NCBI GenBank assembly: GCA_003676145.1
Contig: NAUB01000030.1
Coordinates: 1-64,000 of the forward strand
Length of the DNA: 64,000 bases
Source of the DNA: a gamma proteobacterium symbiont of Stewartia floridana
GTDB taxonomy: Bacteria > Pseudomonadota > Gammaproteobacteria > Chromatiales > Chromatiaceae
Reading direction: 5' to 3'
A program made the translations under genes and the position numbers. Below the pieces are notes generated by a model. The model did no database searches and had not been told where the DNA came from. It worked only from the letters and a program-made list of their open reading frames with translations. Of this stretch, positions 48,525-57,502 are shown in pieces. Positions within the stretch are counted from its first letter, which is position 1; every line of letters begins with the position of its first letter.

Positions 48525-49583
48525 ATGAACCTGCGTCATCTTGGTAGATTTTTCGACAGAAACTCCACCAGTGTCGATATGGGGAACCGTAATGGTCCCT
48601 TCGGCATGAAATTCAATACCGGTAAAGTCGTCCTTGACGCCAGAGGTGGTAACGACAAAATCCATGTCCATCAAAATATGGATGGTTCAGTCAAAGTAAA
48701 TGTCAATGGCAAGGATTACAATTTTACCGCTGAACAGGCAAAAAACCTGGTCATCAAAGGCGGCAGAGGAAACGACACCATTACTATGTCAGGACACCAA
48801 CTCTATGGTCCCAAAACCAGCATAACAATCGATGGTGGGAAAGGAAATGACACCATCTATGGCAGTTGTGGCGATGACAAACTGATCGGTGGAAAGGGTA
48901 ACGATACAATCTATGGAGGTGGCGGCAACGACTACATCAATGGTGGCAAAGGCAGCGACAAGCTCTATGGAGGTTGTGGCAATGATCGAATTGTTGGTGG
49001 TAAAGGTAACGACACCATTAAAGGTGGTTGTGGCAACGACTCGATCAGTGGAGGTAAAGGCAGAGATTCAATCCACGGCGGTTGTGGCAATGACTCCATC
49101 AGCGGTGGCAAGGGTAACGACCGGATCTTCGGTGGTCACGGTAATGACTCCATTCGTGGTGGTAAAGGTAACGATACCATCGATGGCGGTTGCGGTAATG
49201 ACAACATCCAGGGTAACAAAGGCCGGGACCGGATCTTTGGCGGTTTTGGTAACGACACCATTCATGGTGGCAAGGGGAGTGACACTATTTACGGTCAGTG
49301 GGGCAACGATCTCATCATTGGCGGTAAAGGCAACGACACCATCGATGGTGGCAGTGGAAATGATCGAATCCAGGGCAACAAAGGCCATGACCATCTGCGC
49401 GGAGGATCCGGCAACGACATCATCCATGGAGGCAAGGGGTGGGATCTTCTGGTTGGTGGAGATGGCCATGATTACCTGAACGGCGGGAAAGGCTGGGATC
49501 GCATCATACAAGGTAATGACGACCAACGTTCCACCATGCCGGTCGGGCCCGGTATGATTCTGAAACATATTTCTGCCCGCTAA
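48525..49583 (+). CDS. RTX-like protein of 25 uninterrupted nonapeptide repeats
   Basis: AGGAG precedes the ATG at 48525. The 352-residue protein has a 103-residue N-terminal part with some beta-roll-like segments (ARGGNDKI, GGRGNDTI) and then 25 tandem GGxGxDxUx nonapeptides (residues 104-328), which bind Ca2+ and fold into a beta-roll. A 24-residue tail (QGNDDQRSTMPVGPGMILKH and four more) ends it. In the variable third position of each repeat, all 13 odd repeats have Lys, while even repeats carry C, G, C, C, C, H, C, F, W, S, S and D. There is no Sec signal, catalytic or adhesive domain, nor nearby type I secretion genes. RTX proteins are usually exported by type I secretion; that is inferred here. 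Confidence 0.85.
   Translation: MNLRHLGRFFDRNSTSVDMGNRNGPFGMKFNTGKVVLDARGGNDKIHVHQNMDGSVKVNVNGKDYNFTAEQAKNLVIKGGRGNDTITMSGHQLYGPKTSITIDGGKGNDTIYGSCGDDKLIGGKGNDTIYGGGGNDYINGGKGSDKLYGGCGNDRIVGGKGNDTIKGGCGNDSISGGKGRDSIHGGCGNDSISGGKGNDRIFGGHGNDSIRGGKGNDTIDGGCGNDNIQGNKGRDRIFGGFGNDTIHGGKGSDTIYGQWGNDLIIGGKGNDTIDGGSGNDRIQGNKGHDHLRGGSGNDIIHGGKGWDLLVGGDGHDYLNGGKGWDRIIQGNDDQRSTMPVGPGMILKHISAR
48834..49508 (+). repeat. Tandem 27-base repeat (25 units)
   Basis: The nonapeptide coding repeats form an uninterrupted array of 25 units of 27 bases. Units are degenerate at synonymous positions, so the array is not a recent amplification; a two-unit (54-base) periodicity follows the Lys/other alternation. Confidence 0.85.
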
Positions 49584-49601
49584 CAGGCAACCATCTCTCC
49601 C

Positions 49602-49655
49602 GCCTGGATATTTCATTTTGTCATCCCCGTTACAGGTGAAATATCCGGGCTTTCT
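49602..49655 (+). terminator. Terminator of the RTX-like gene
   Basis: GCCTGGATATTTCA at 49602-49615 pairs over 14 bases with TGAAATATCCGGGC at 49637-49650 (one wobble), followed by TTTCT. It begins 18 bases after the stop codon. Confidence 0.65.
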
Positions 49656-50056
49656 ACTCCCGGTTGGTTTTAGGGCTCGTTGTCGGCTACAGCATTTGCG
49701 GACCGTTGATCGATCTAAATCCGCTATGCACATTGAATGATTGAAAGTCGATCCGAACGATCAGTTAACGATAAAAGCAGAAAACAGACAATATCGTTTC
49801 CGACACCCGCCGAGACAATAAAGAGTCATTTCATCCCGCTTAAAATAAACGGTAGCAATATAAAACTTTCAGAGTTTTATTGTTGCATGAAACTTTTTGT
49901 CTGAGCGAAGTCAAAATAGAAACGTCTCAGTAGGTTCCACTATTGAAGTAATTCCTGTGTAGCAATGATCTGACAACACCAAACTCAACAGCTGAAATCA
50001 GGAAGTGGGTTTTACGTTTCAATAACTATAGAAACAGCCAAATAAGGAAGTTACCA
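49656..50056. other. Intergenic region
   Basis: About 400 bases without a gene. A small hairpin ATAAAACT-TTCAG-AGTTTTAT lies near 49860-49880 and is followed by T-rich sequence, so it may be a second terminator. Confidence 0.4.
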
Positions 50057-50464
50057 ATGCCTGTAATATTTTCACTGCTTCTTCTCATATTCGCATTAAC
50101 AATTCAAGCGGAAGAGATTCCGGAGAATGAAGTATTGACCTTTGATGACCCAATACCCGGATCTCTCTACCTAGAATTCCCCGATGCGGATGATCTGCTG
50201 CCTAAGAAAGGTGATTTCAAAGTCATCAGCAGTCTCTTCATGAGCAACCAGTTAGGTGAACGCTGGGCGACTTTGACCCTTCTGAACCAATCGTCATCCC
50301 AGCGCCTGTTGGACCGGCACTATATCGTTGCCCTGTTCGCTGACGGAGAAAAACGACATCCCATCGATATCGAACATACCTTTTACGGCAAAGAACAGAT
50401 CACCCTGACCATCAACTTTGGCAAGAGTAAATTCCCAATCCTGCGTACCGAGGCTAGAAACTAG
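50057..50464 (+). CDS. Secreted hypothetical protein, 135 aa
   Basis: The ATG at 50057 follows AAGGAAG. Residues 1-18 are a signal peptide (MPVIFSLLLLIFALTIQA, cleavage before EEIPENE). The mature acidic protein of about 117 residues is strand-rich (KVISSLFMSNQLGERWATLT, HYIVALFADGEKRHPIDIEH, QITLTINFGKSKFPILRTEA) and lacks Cys. It could be an immunoglobulin-like or chaperone-type periplasmic domain. No family is recognised. It converges with the oxidase-like gene, six bases from its stop codon. Confidence 0.65.
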   Translation: MPVIFSLLLLIFALTIQAEEIPENEVLTFDDPIPGSLYLEFPDADDLLPKKGDFKVISSLFMSNQLGERWATLTLLNQSSSQRLLDRHYIVALFADGEKRHPIDIEHTFYGKEQITLTINFGKSKFPILRTEARN

Positions 50465-50470
50465 CTTGGC

Positions 50471-51841
50471 TTACCTGCCACGTATAAATGTGCGCAGCAT
50501 AATCCATACAAAGAGGACTCCACCGATCACCGCCAGTAATCCACCGATACCCATAACACCCATCGATGCTTTGGCCCAGACACTTTCCAGACCCTGAGCG
50601 GTTCCTGCTGTTTTTCGTTGAATACCCATCAAGCCGGATGCGGCCAGACCACTGATATGCAACAGTTGGCCAATACCATAGATCCAGGGTTGCAGTTCGA
50701 CCATCCGGCCTTGAGGCAATGGATAGCCCAGTTTCGGCAGGATAAGATATCCCAACCCCATCAGGCCGAGAGTCACACCGACAATCGAGCCATGATAGTG
50801 AGCCGGGATCATAGTATTGAGACCTGAAATGAAGAGTGCCAATGCACCACCGGAGAAGAAAAGCAGCAGAGACATCCAGAGTGCGGCACGTAACGGTTTA
50901 TATTCGGATGCCGATCGATCAGCACGAATCAATCCACTGAGTAGTAATAACCCTGCGGGGATTACGGCAAGGCCTCCAGCATATTTCATCAAATCAGTAA
51001 ACGCCGTCCTCGATTCCAGGCTCACTGTTCCATGAACCATATAGATGACCGGCGTGATCAATACCGGCACAACACCGATCATCAAAATCCAGGCATACCA
51101 TCGTGAACTCCCTGGCAGAGTTACTCCACTGGCGCGTGCCAGGAGAATCCATGCGAGAATGACCAATTGGGTATAAGCAAACTGTAAGCTGTGCCCTGCC
51201 CCCCAAAACAGATACTCATAGAAGGCATGCCCCTCCACCTCGTCAGGCATCTGCAACCCTGCAATCAGCAGAGCCAATAGGGAGATCACGATCGCCAACG
51301 ATACAGTCCAGCTGGCCAGGCCGGGAATATCCGGCTTGGCACCCAACCACTGTCTGGGGCGAAAGCTGGACAGACGAATCATTGCCTGCAGAGTAATGCC
51401 AATTCCAAACAGCCCCAGCATGAGGAAAAATCCCGGGCGCTGCAGAACCGGCACATAGTTATTCATCAATGGCGCGCCATCGCCAAAAAAAGCCGAGACA
51501 GCAATGCCCAAAGCACCACCCAGTGCTGATAGATAGGCGATCGATTCAATAACCCGAAATCTGTTCTCATCCGGAGAGGTCAGACACCAGACCAGTGCAC
51601 TCATCGCCAGGAACCAGATCAACACAGATTGATCTACATGGATAACCAGGGCGGTTTTGAAGAAATCTATCCAGATAAAAAAGACTTCGCTTCCAGGAAC
51701 CCGGGAAAGTACCAACAATATTGCAAACAGACCTGCCAGCGCCAGGGCCAACACACCCAGTTGCAGCCATCTGAGCGCCATCTTTTGTCTGTGCTCGCTG
51801 GCGGCCTGCAGTGCAAAATCCTCACTATCGGAAGGAATCAA
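50471..51841 (-). CDS. Stand-alone heme-copper oxidase subunit I-like protein
   Basis: This 456-residue protein has about 12 transmembrane helices in the layout of heme-copper oxidase subunit I. Candidate heme ligands are H68 (helix II, LVIHVDQSV) and H348/H350 (helix X, IPAHYHGS), which match the canonical HxH. For the CuB site, H217 (FWGAGHSLQF) and H270 (VIYMVHGT) are present, but the usual adjacent HH pair in helix VII is a single His, and the Glu/Tyr of the GHPEVY motif are missing. It has no subunit II partner nearby. It is divergent from ctaA and SCO, so it is probably a metalloprotein of respiration whose activity (oxidase, NO reductase or chaperone) is unknown. Confidence 0.75.
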   Translation of the reverse strand: MIPSDSEDFALQAASEHRQKMALRWLQLGVLALALAGLFAILLVLSRVPGSEVFFIWIDFFKTALVIHVDQSVLIWFLAMSALVWCLTSPDENRFRVIESIAYLSALGGALGIAVSAFFGDGAPLMNNYVPVLQRPGFFLMLGLFGIGITLQAMIRLSSFRPRQWLGAKPDIPGLASWTVSLAIVISLLALLIAGLQMPDEVEGHAFYEYLFWGAGHSLQFAYTQLVILAWILLARASGVTLPGSSRWYAWILMIGVVPVLITPVIYMVHGTVSLESRTAFTDLMKYAGGLAVIPAGLLLLSGLIRADRSASEYKPLRAALWMSLLLFFSGGALALFISGLNTMIPAHYHGSIVGVTLGLMGLGYLILPKLGYPLPQGRMVELQPWIYGIGQLLHISGLAASGLMGIQRKTAGTAQGLESVWAKASMGVMGIGGLLAVIGGVLFVWIMLRTFIRGR

Positions 51842-52253
51842 CGTGAATAATCTCCAGTTAGGATTGAGAGGTTAAGTCCGGTAACAGGTAATAGTTGTCT
51901 GCATAGGCATCTTATGCCAGGCGCCTAGTCGCTCAATCGGCACCGATTTCCAACATCTCAGCGGGCCCGGCTTAGCAACGCTTCGGGATACCGTCATTGA
52001 CACCTACCGACAGGTTCCATGCAGTTGGTGTTTATAATAATCAAAAAGTTAGGGGCTTCAAGCATGAGCTAGTAGAAATCCGTCGACTCGCCGGTATATA
52101 GCGGGAGCAAAACAACCTGGTGTTTGATTTGACTCACCTTCGGCACTCATATTAGGCTGAGATGATTATAATAAGCTGCAGTGGCAATGAAGTTAATTTC
52201 CCCATCTCACACAGGATGCGAGCAGCCGTCTCACCCATAGTGTTGAGGAGACC
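51842..52253. other. Divergent intergenic region before ctaA
   Basis: About 410 bases between the oxidase-like gene and ctaA. A TATAAT at 52167-52172 could be a -10 box for ctaA, but no -35 box stands at the right distance. No gene is seen. Confidence 0.4.
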
Positions 52254-53261
52254 ATGCGGAAAGACCCGGCCCTGCTGTTTCGAATTCAATATCGTCTAGT
52301 CCTGATGACCTGTCTGCTGGCATTTTGCGTCATACTGCTTGGCGCCTATGTGCGGCTTTCGGATGCCGGTCTTGGTTGTCCGGACTGGCCTGGCTGTTAC
52401 GGACAACTCATCGTACCCAGTGAATCGGCTGAGGTGGTCTCAACCGAGCAGACATTCGATCAGGCAAAAGCCTGGAAAGAGATGATCCATCGCTATATGG
52501 CAGGCACCTTGGGTCTGTTCATATTGCTCCTCGCGATACTCGCCTGGACAAATCGGACAATCGCCCGTCAACCTGTAGTACTCCCTGGCATACTGCTTTT
52601 GCTGGTAATATTTCAGGCTCTGCTTGGGATGTGGACTGTAACCCTGCTGGTCAAACCAGCCATCGTCACCGCCCATCTGCTGGGTGGTTTTGCCACCCTC
52701 GCCCTGCTCTGGTTACTGTTGCTAAGACTGCGACCCATCGACCCTCTGCACACAGTGGAGACCAGCGCTCCCCTCAGGCGATGGATTCACTTCTCGCTTT
52801 TCATACTATTGATTCAGATCACGCTGGGTGGCTGGACCAGTACCAACTATGCCGCACTGGGTTGTACCGATTTTCCGACCTGCTATGCCGGTCAATGGTG
52901 GCCTGAAATGGATTTTAAAGAGGCCTTTGTGGTCTGGCGTGGTCTGGGTATCAACTATGAATTCGGGGTTCTGGAAACTGAAGCCCGCACGGCTATACAC
53001 GTGACTCATAGAATGGGCGCCCTATTAACCTTAATTACTCTGGGTGTATTAATCTACTGGTTGACAAGGAAGAGCTCAGCACGTGCATTGCAAAGCATCG
53101 GATATCTGCTTACATTAATCCTCATATTGCAAATCGGCCTGGGTATCACCAATGTTTTAGGTCATTTACCCCTGAATGTTGCAGTCGCTCACAATGGTGG
53201 CGCAGCGATTCTACTATTAATTTTGGTGACACTGATCTGGGTATCGAGAAAACGGGAATAG
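52254..53261 (+). CDS. ctaA: Heme A synthase (CtaA/Cox15)
   Basis: CtaA oxidises the methyl group of heme O to the formyl of heme A. The start at 52254 follows GAGGAG. The 335-residue protein has eight transmembrane helices and two sets of heme-ligand His, in KEMIHRYMAGTLG, TAHLLGGFATLAL, IHVTHRMGALLTL and VAVAHNGGAAIL. Two Cys pairs, LGCPDWPGCYG and LGCTDFPTCYA, flank the extracellular loops as in Cox15. It completes the heme A pathway with ctaB at 27944, 24 kb away. It is followed three bases later by the SCO gene. Confidence 0.95.
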   Translation: MRKDPALLFRIQYRLVLMTCLLAFCVILLGAYVRLSDAGLGCPDWPGCYGQLIVPSESAEVVSTEQTFDQAKAWKEMIHRYMAGTLGLFILLLAILAWTNRTIARQPVVLPGILLLLVIFQALLGMWTVTLLVKPAIVTAHLLGGFATLALLWLLLLRLRPIDPLHTVETSAPLRRWIHFSLFILLIQITLGGWTSTNYAALGCTDFPTCYAGQWWPEMDFKEAFVVWRGLGINYEFGVLETEARTAIHVTHRMGALLTLITLGVLIYWLTRKSSARALQSIGYLLTLILILQIGLGITNVLGHLPLNVAVAHNGGAAILLLILVTLIWVSRKRE

Positions 53262-53264
53262 CAC

Positions 53265-53930
53265 ATGACGGAAAACGCCACCCCCCGCCTGGGGATAACT
53301 GCATTGCTGGGAATTTCTGCCTTGCTTGCTGGACTGCTGGTTTGGTCATACCTGCAAGGCTCCAAGTCCGAACAATCAAGCCAGCCTTTGGCAACCGAAC
53401 AGGCAACCCTGCTTCCTGAATTACGTTCCCTGAAGCCATTCTCTCTCTCCAACCACAATGGCGAGACATTCGACAATCAAAGTCTGCTCGGACAATGGAC
53501 ATTCATGAGCTTTGGCTATACCTACTGTCCGGATGTCTGCCCTACCACCATGTCTCTGTTCAGTGAAATGAACGACCTGCTGAAAAGTCAGCAGCACACC
53601 GATCCTTACAAGATCACATTCGTTTCCGTGGATCCTCAGAGAGACTCGCTGGAACGACTCGCAGAGTATGTCACCTACTTCAATCCGGAGTTCATCGGAG
53701 CCACTGGACCGGAACCGGCAATAGCGAAATTGACCAAACCACTGGGCATTCTCTACCAACGGGTTGAAACCGAGGACAGCGCCATGGGCTATGTGATAGA
53801 CCACTCTGCCTCAATCATTCTTGTCGATCCGCAAGGCCAATACCACGCCTATTTCAGTCCACCCCATGATCCACAGAAAATGGCCAATGACTTTATCAAC
53901 ATCACTGGCCATGCCAGACTGAGTAAATAG
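53265..53930 (+). CDS. SCO1/SenC family copper chaperone
   Basis: SCO proteins deliver copper to the CuA site of subunit II. The 221-residue product has an N-terminal anchor helix (about 10-30) and a periplasmic thioredoxin-fold domain. The copper ligands are all present: C88 and C92 in YTYCPDVCPTT and H180 in VIDHSASIILVDP. It starts three bases after ctaA and shares its operon. Compared with the Sco-like protein at 27313, this copy has the full set of ligands, so it is probably the functional copper donor. Confidence 0.93.
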   Translation: MTENATPRLGITALLGISALLAGLLVWSYLQGSKSEQSSQPLATEQATLLPELRSLKPFSLSNHNGETFDNQSLLGQWTFMSFGYTYCPDVCPTTMSLFSEMNDLLKSQQHTDPYKITFVSVDPQRDSLERLAEYVTYFNPEFIGATGPEPAIAKLTKPLGILYQRVETEDSAMGYVIDHSASIILVDPQGQYHAYFSPPHDPQKMANDFINITGHARLSK

Positions 53931-53932
53931 CT

Positions 53933-54229
53933 GTGAATGACCTGATAAAAGGCAGATGTTGGCAGTGTGGCCATGAACTGCAGACGGCCGATTATGGTCG
54001 TGAATCCGGCTGTCTCGCCTGCAGCAAACCGACTCGGGTCTGCCGTAACTGCCGTTGGTATGCTCCCGATCGCCCCAATCAATGCGAAGAGCCCGGGGTC
54101 GAACGGGTGCTTGATAAAGAGAAAGCCAATTTCTGCGAGCTGTTTGAGCCAACCATGGAGCCATTGACTGAGAAATCAACTCAGTCAGAGGATTCGTTGC
54201 GCCAGGCCGCTGAGGACCTATTCAAGTAA
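53933..54229 (+). CDS. Zinc-ribbon protein, 98 aa
   Basis: A GTG at 53933, two bases after the SCO stop, opens a 98-residue protein. Four CxxC-like clusters appear at the N-terminus: GRCWQCGHEL, SGCLACSKPT, RVCRNCRWY and a later NFCELFEP, a pattern that would bind one or two zinc ions. The C-terminal 35 residues are acidic and probably helical. No family is recognised. Position suggests co-transcription with ctaA and SCO, and perhaps a role in the metal supply of the oxidase, but this is inference. Confidence 0.7.
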   Translation: MNDLIKGRCWQCGHELQTADYGRESGCLACSKPTRVCRNCRWYAPDRPNQCEEPGVERVLDKEKANFCELFEPTMEPLTEKSTQSEDSLRQAAEDLFK

Positions 54230-54305
54230 ACGCCAACCGCTCGGCAAATTGTCATCTATCCGGGCCTGGTGAGTCAGAGTCGATGTAATCCAACCACTCG
54301 CCGGA

Positions 54306-54770
54306 TCAGGGTCTGTTAGCGGCACTGGCAATCAGTCTATCAAGCTGGTTGGCGAAAGCCTGGCGATCCGCATGATTGAATGCTGCCGGCCCTCCAGTAT
54401 CCATCCCACTACCCCGCATGGTATCGAGAAAGTCCCGCATCGCCAGCCGCTGGCGGATATTATCAGCGGTGTAGCGCTCCCCTCTGGGTGTCAGCACCAG
54501 ACAGCCCTTCTCGATGACTTCCGCCGCCAGAGGTATATCTGAGGTAATCACCAATTCACCAGGCTGTGCCTGCTGCACGATATAATCGTCCGCCACATCG
54601 AAACCAGCCGAGACCTGAACTGATCGGATTTGCTCTGAGGGGGGAACCTGTAGTGCCTGATTGGCGACCAGCACAAGCGGAATATGGACTCTGTCAGAGG
54701 CGCGAAACAGAATCTCCTTTATCGGCTTTGGGCAGGCATCGGCATCGACCCAGATCCTCTGCAGTGACAT
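54306..54770 (-). CDS. YaiI/YqxD family protein (DUF188)
   Basis: The start at ATG 54770 is favoured by GGAG upstream and by the family N-terminus [20 protein letters not shown]; the product is 154 residues. The domain is PIN-like: the WVDADACP motif near residue 6, [23 protein letters not shown] and the [19 protein letters not shown] end. Members are of unknown function but the fold suggests nuclease or RNA-binding. It is divergent from the helicase and convergent with the zinc-ribbon gene. Confidence 0.9.
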   Translation of the reverse strand: MSLQRIWVDADACPKPIKEILFRASDRVHIPLVLVANQALQVPPSEQIRSVQVSAGFDVADDYIVQQAQPGELVITSDIPLAAEVIEKGCLVLTPRGERYTADNIRQRLAMRDFLDTMRGSGMDTGGPAAFNHADRQAFANQLDRLIASAANRP

Positions 54771-54913
54771 TTTCAGCTCCGGAATTAAACTCGTCGAGTT
54801 AATAAAAGTGCATACTGACTGTAATATGGCTATTGTAATCAGTAAACAGACCATTATACTGCACGGCCCGGCCATGCCTATGGCCGCTTCATCTGCTCCC
54901 ACCAGGAACCTCA

Positions 54914-56671
54914 ATGTCCCACGAAGATCCCGCAGCCACCAGCTTCAATGAGTTTGATCTGCCCAAGCAGCTTCTCAGAGCACTGGATAAAGTAGGCTAT
55001 GAAACCCCCTCCCCGATCCAGGCACAGACCATCCCATATTTACTGGCGGGAGACGATTTGCTGGGACATGCACCCACAGGAACCGGTAAAACAGCCGCTT
55101 TTGCCCTGCCACTGCTGGCTCGCCTGAACCTGAAACAACGCCATGTTCAGGTTATGGTACTGACCCCAACCCGGGAACTGGCGATCCAGGTGGCTGAGGC
55201 ATTTCAGCGCTATGCATCGCAGATGAAAGATTTTCATGTCCTGCCAATCTATGGTGGTCAAGACTACGGTGGCCAGATCCGCCAATTGAAGCGGGGCGTT
55301 CATGTGGTCGTTGGTACCCCCGGACGGGTCATGGACCATATGCGCAAAGGCACACTCAAACTCGATAACATTCAGACTCTGGTACTCGACGAAGCCGATG
55401 AGATGTTACGCATGGGCTTTATCGACGATGTGGAGTGGATACTCGAGCAGACCAATCCGGAGAGGCAGATCGCGCTCTTCTCCGCCACCATGCCGAAAGA
55501 GATTCGCCATATTGCCCGGCATCATCTCAATCAGCCCCATGAAATCGCCATTAAAAGTAAAGCGGCCACCGCTGAAACCATCAGGCAACGTTACTGGCTG
55601 GTGAAGGGATTGCATAAGCTGGATGCCTTGACCAGGATTCTTGAAGTCGAGCCTTTTGACGCCATTATCATTTTTGTTCGCACCAAGACCGCCACAACTG
55701 AGCTCGCGGAAAGGCTCTCGGCGCGTGGATACAGCGCCGCCGCATTGAATGGTGACATGGTGCAAAAACAGCGGGAACAGATGGTTGAGCGGCTGAAGCG
55801 TGGCGCACTCGATATTCTTGTGGCAACCGATGTCGCCGCCCGCGGCCTGGATGTGGAGCGGATCAGCCATGTCATCAATTTCGATATCCCATACGACACC
55901 GAGTCCTATGTACACCGTATTGGACGAACCGGCCGGGCCGGCAGAACCGGCGACGCCATTCTGTTTGTTGCCCCCCGGGAGAGACGTATGCTGGGCACGA
56001 TCGAGAAGGCGACACGACAAAAAATCGAGCAATTGACTCTGCCCAGCACCGAAACCGTCAACAATAAACGCATCGCCGCATTCAAGCAGCGAATCAGCGA
56101 TACCCTCGCCTCTGAAGAGCTCGATTTCATGCAGGGACTGTTGGAGCAGTACCAACAGGAGCATGATGTACCCGCCATAGATATCGCGGCGGCTCTGGCA
56201 AAAATGTCGCTCGGCGACAAACCGTTACTGCTACAAGCTGAAAAAAGCCGGCCCAGAAACAGTGAGCCTGCCAGAGAGAGAAACAGCAAGCGGACAAGAA
56301 TGGATCAGAAAGGTAAGGCTGCAAGCTCCGCCCCGCCCTCGGGCATGGAACGGTTTCGTATCGAAGTCGGCCATGATCACAATGTGCAGCCTGGCAATAT
56401 TGTCGGCGCAATCGCTAACGAGGCGGGCCTGGATGCGGAGCACATTGGTCATATCGATATACAAAATGAATTCAGTCTGGTCGATCTACCGGTCGGTATG
56501 CCTCATGAGATCTTTCAGGATCTCAGAAAAGCCTGGGTCTGCGGACAGCGCCTGAAGATTTCCCGCCTGGCAAAAGCGGAGAAACCTGCCAAGAGAAGCA
56601 ACAGATCTGAAAAGAAAAAACCGAAGAAAAGAAAACCCAAAAAGCGCTCCAACTCGGGCTCAAAAGAGTAA
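54914..56671 (+). CDS. deaD: DEAD-box RNA helicase, DeaD/CsdA-like
   Basis: This 585-residue RNA helicase should act in ribosome assembly or mRNA turnover. RecA-like domain 1: Q motif, Walker A APTGTGKT (near 51-58), [16 protein letters not shown] and SAT. Domain 2: [14 protein letters not shown] and [14 protein letters not shown] DbpA-type RNA-binding domain ([20 protein letters not shown] and on) occupies about 475-545. A Lys/Arg-rich tail follows, as in DeaD, which helps RNA binding. The assignment between DeaD and similar helicases rests on the domain order. It is monocistronic and divergent from yaiI. Confidence 0.9.
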   Translation: MSHEDPAATSFNEFDLPKQLLRALDKVGYETPSPIQAQTIPYLLAGDDLLGHAPTGTGKTAAFALPLLARLNLKQRHVQVMVLTPTRELAIQVAEAFQRYASQMKDFHVLPIYGGQDYGGQIRQLKRGVHVVVGTPGRVMDHMRKGTLKLDNIQTLVLDEADEMLRMGFIDDVEWILEQTNPERQIALFSATMPKEIRHIARHHLNQPHEIAIKSKAATAETIRQRYWLVKGLHKLDALTRILEVEPFDAIIIFVRTKTATTELAERLSARGYSAAALNGDMVQKQREQMVERLKRGALDILVATDVAARGLDVERISHVINFDIPYDTESYVHRIGRTGRAGRTGDAILFVAPRERRMLGTIEKATRQKIEQLTLPSTETVNNKRIAAFKQRISDTLASEELDFMQGLLEQYQQEHDVPAIDIAAALAKMSLGDKPLLLQAEKSRPRNSEPARERNSKRTRMDQKGKAASSAPPSGMERFRIEVGHDHNVQPGNIVGAIANEAGLDAEHIGHIDIQNEFSLVDLPVGMPHEIFQDLRKAWVCGQRLKISRLAKAEKPAKRSNRSEKKKPKKRKPKKRSNSGSKE

Positions 56672-56768
56672 TCCGCACAGCTGCGATTGAGCAAAAACAG
56701 ACCGAGGTAGCCGTGGATAAACCATTGCGATAGCCGTTACCCGGTTATCGGATGGCTATGGTCTCCTG

Positions 56769-57491
56769 TCAGAGAAAATCCACTCGCAGATTGACCCTTC
56801 GGTTTTCCGCCCTTCCATCAGCATTGCTGTTATCGGCAACCGGTTGAGAATCGGCGTAGCTGACCGAACGCAGATGTTTTGCGGAAAAACCCTGATCCAG
56901 TAGAAACCGGGTCACTGCATTGGCCCGCGCGGCGGCCAGTTCCCAATTGGATTGAAATGGACCGCCAAGAATTGGCCGGTCGTCCGTATGCCCTTCCACT
57001 GCAATATCCGCTTCGCCGATCTCCTGCAGAGTCATGGCAAGTCGGGACAATACCGGCTGGGCTTCTGGTAACAGTTCGGCCTTACCGGAATGAAACAGAA
57101 TCACATCGGCGATCTCAAGAGAGACACCCTGTTCCCGTTGAACCACTTTTACTTCATCATCAAAGCGCTGCTCGATGGCCGCAGTCAATCTGGTCACCGC
57201 ACTGTTGTCAGGCTGGGATTGAGGCGTTATCTCCTCGACGACCTCGATCTGTTTGGGGTGGATGGTCGGCACAGGCGCTTCAGCCTGGGTATAGGCTGAT
57301 GCAATTTGATTCTGCTCCTCTATTGGCTGCATGTGACGGACTGCCATTTGACCCAGTAATACCACCAGCATGGCCAGAATAACACTCAGCACATCCACAT
57401 AGGTCAACAGCCAGTTCGCATCGTTGTTATCGTTCTCCCACTGATACCAGGAGATGTCATCCAAAGGACCATCACTGCTCTGTGATACCAT
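56769..57491 (-). CDS. MotB-like proton- or sodium-channel protein
   Basis: The 240-residue protein has an N-terminal transmembrane helix with the conserved Asp (D33 in NWLLTYVDVLSVILAMLVVL), which carries the ion in MotB. The linker is disordered, and the C-terminal OmpA-like domain (residues 130-240) binds peptidoglycan (AVEGHTDDRP, RANAVTRFLLDQG and RRVNLRVDFL). It lies 11 bases from the MotA-like gene on the same strand. No flagellar, chemotaxis or TonB genes are nearby, so the pair may power another motor such as gliding or surface motility. Confidence 0.82.
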   Translation of the reverse strand: MVSQSSDGPLDDISWYQWENDNNDANWLLTYVDVLSVILAMLVVLLGQMAVRHMQPIEEQNQIASAYTQAEAPVPTIHPKQIEVVEEITPQSQPDNSAVTRLTAAIEQRFDDEVKVVQREQGVSLEIADVILFHSGKAELLPEAQPVLSRLAMTLQEIGEADIAVEGHTDDRPILGGPFQSNWELAAARANAVTRFLLDQGFSAKHLRSVSYADSQPVADNSNADGRAENRRVNLRVDFL

Positions 57492-57502
57492 GACCCTTCC
57501 CC

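Noticed and set aside
48525-49583. CRISPR-like or recent satellite array
   Set aside because: The 27-base units are in frame, degenerate at synonymous sites and encode RTX nonapeptides, so it is a coding repeat.
52129-52172. TTGACT and TATAAT before ctaA
   Set aside because: The spacing of 32 bases is far too long for one promoter.
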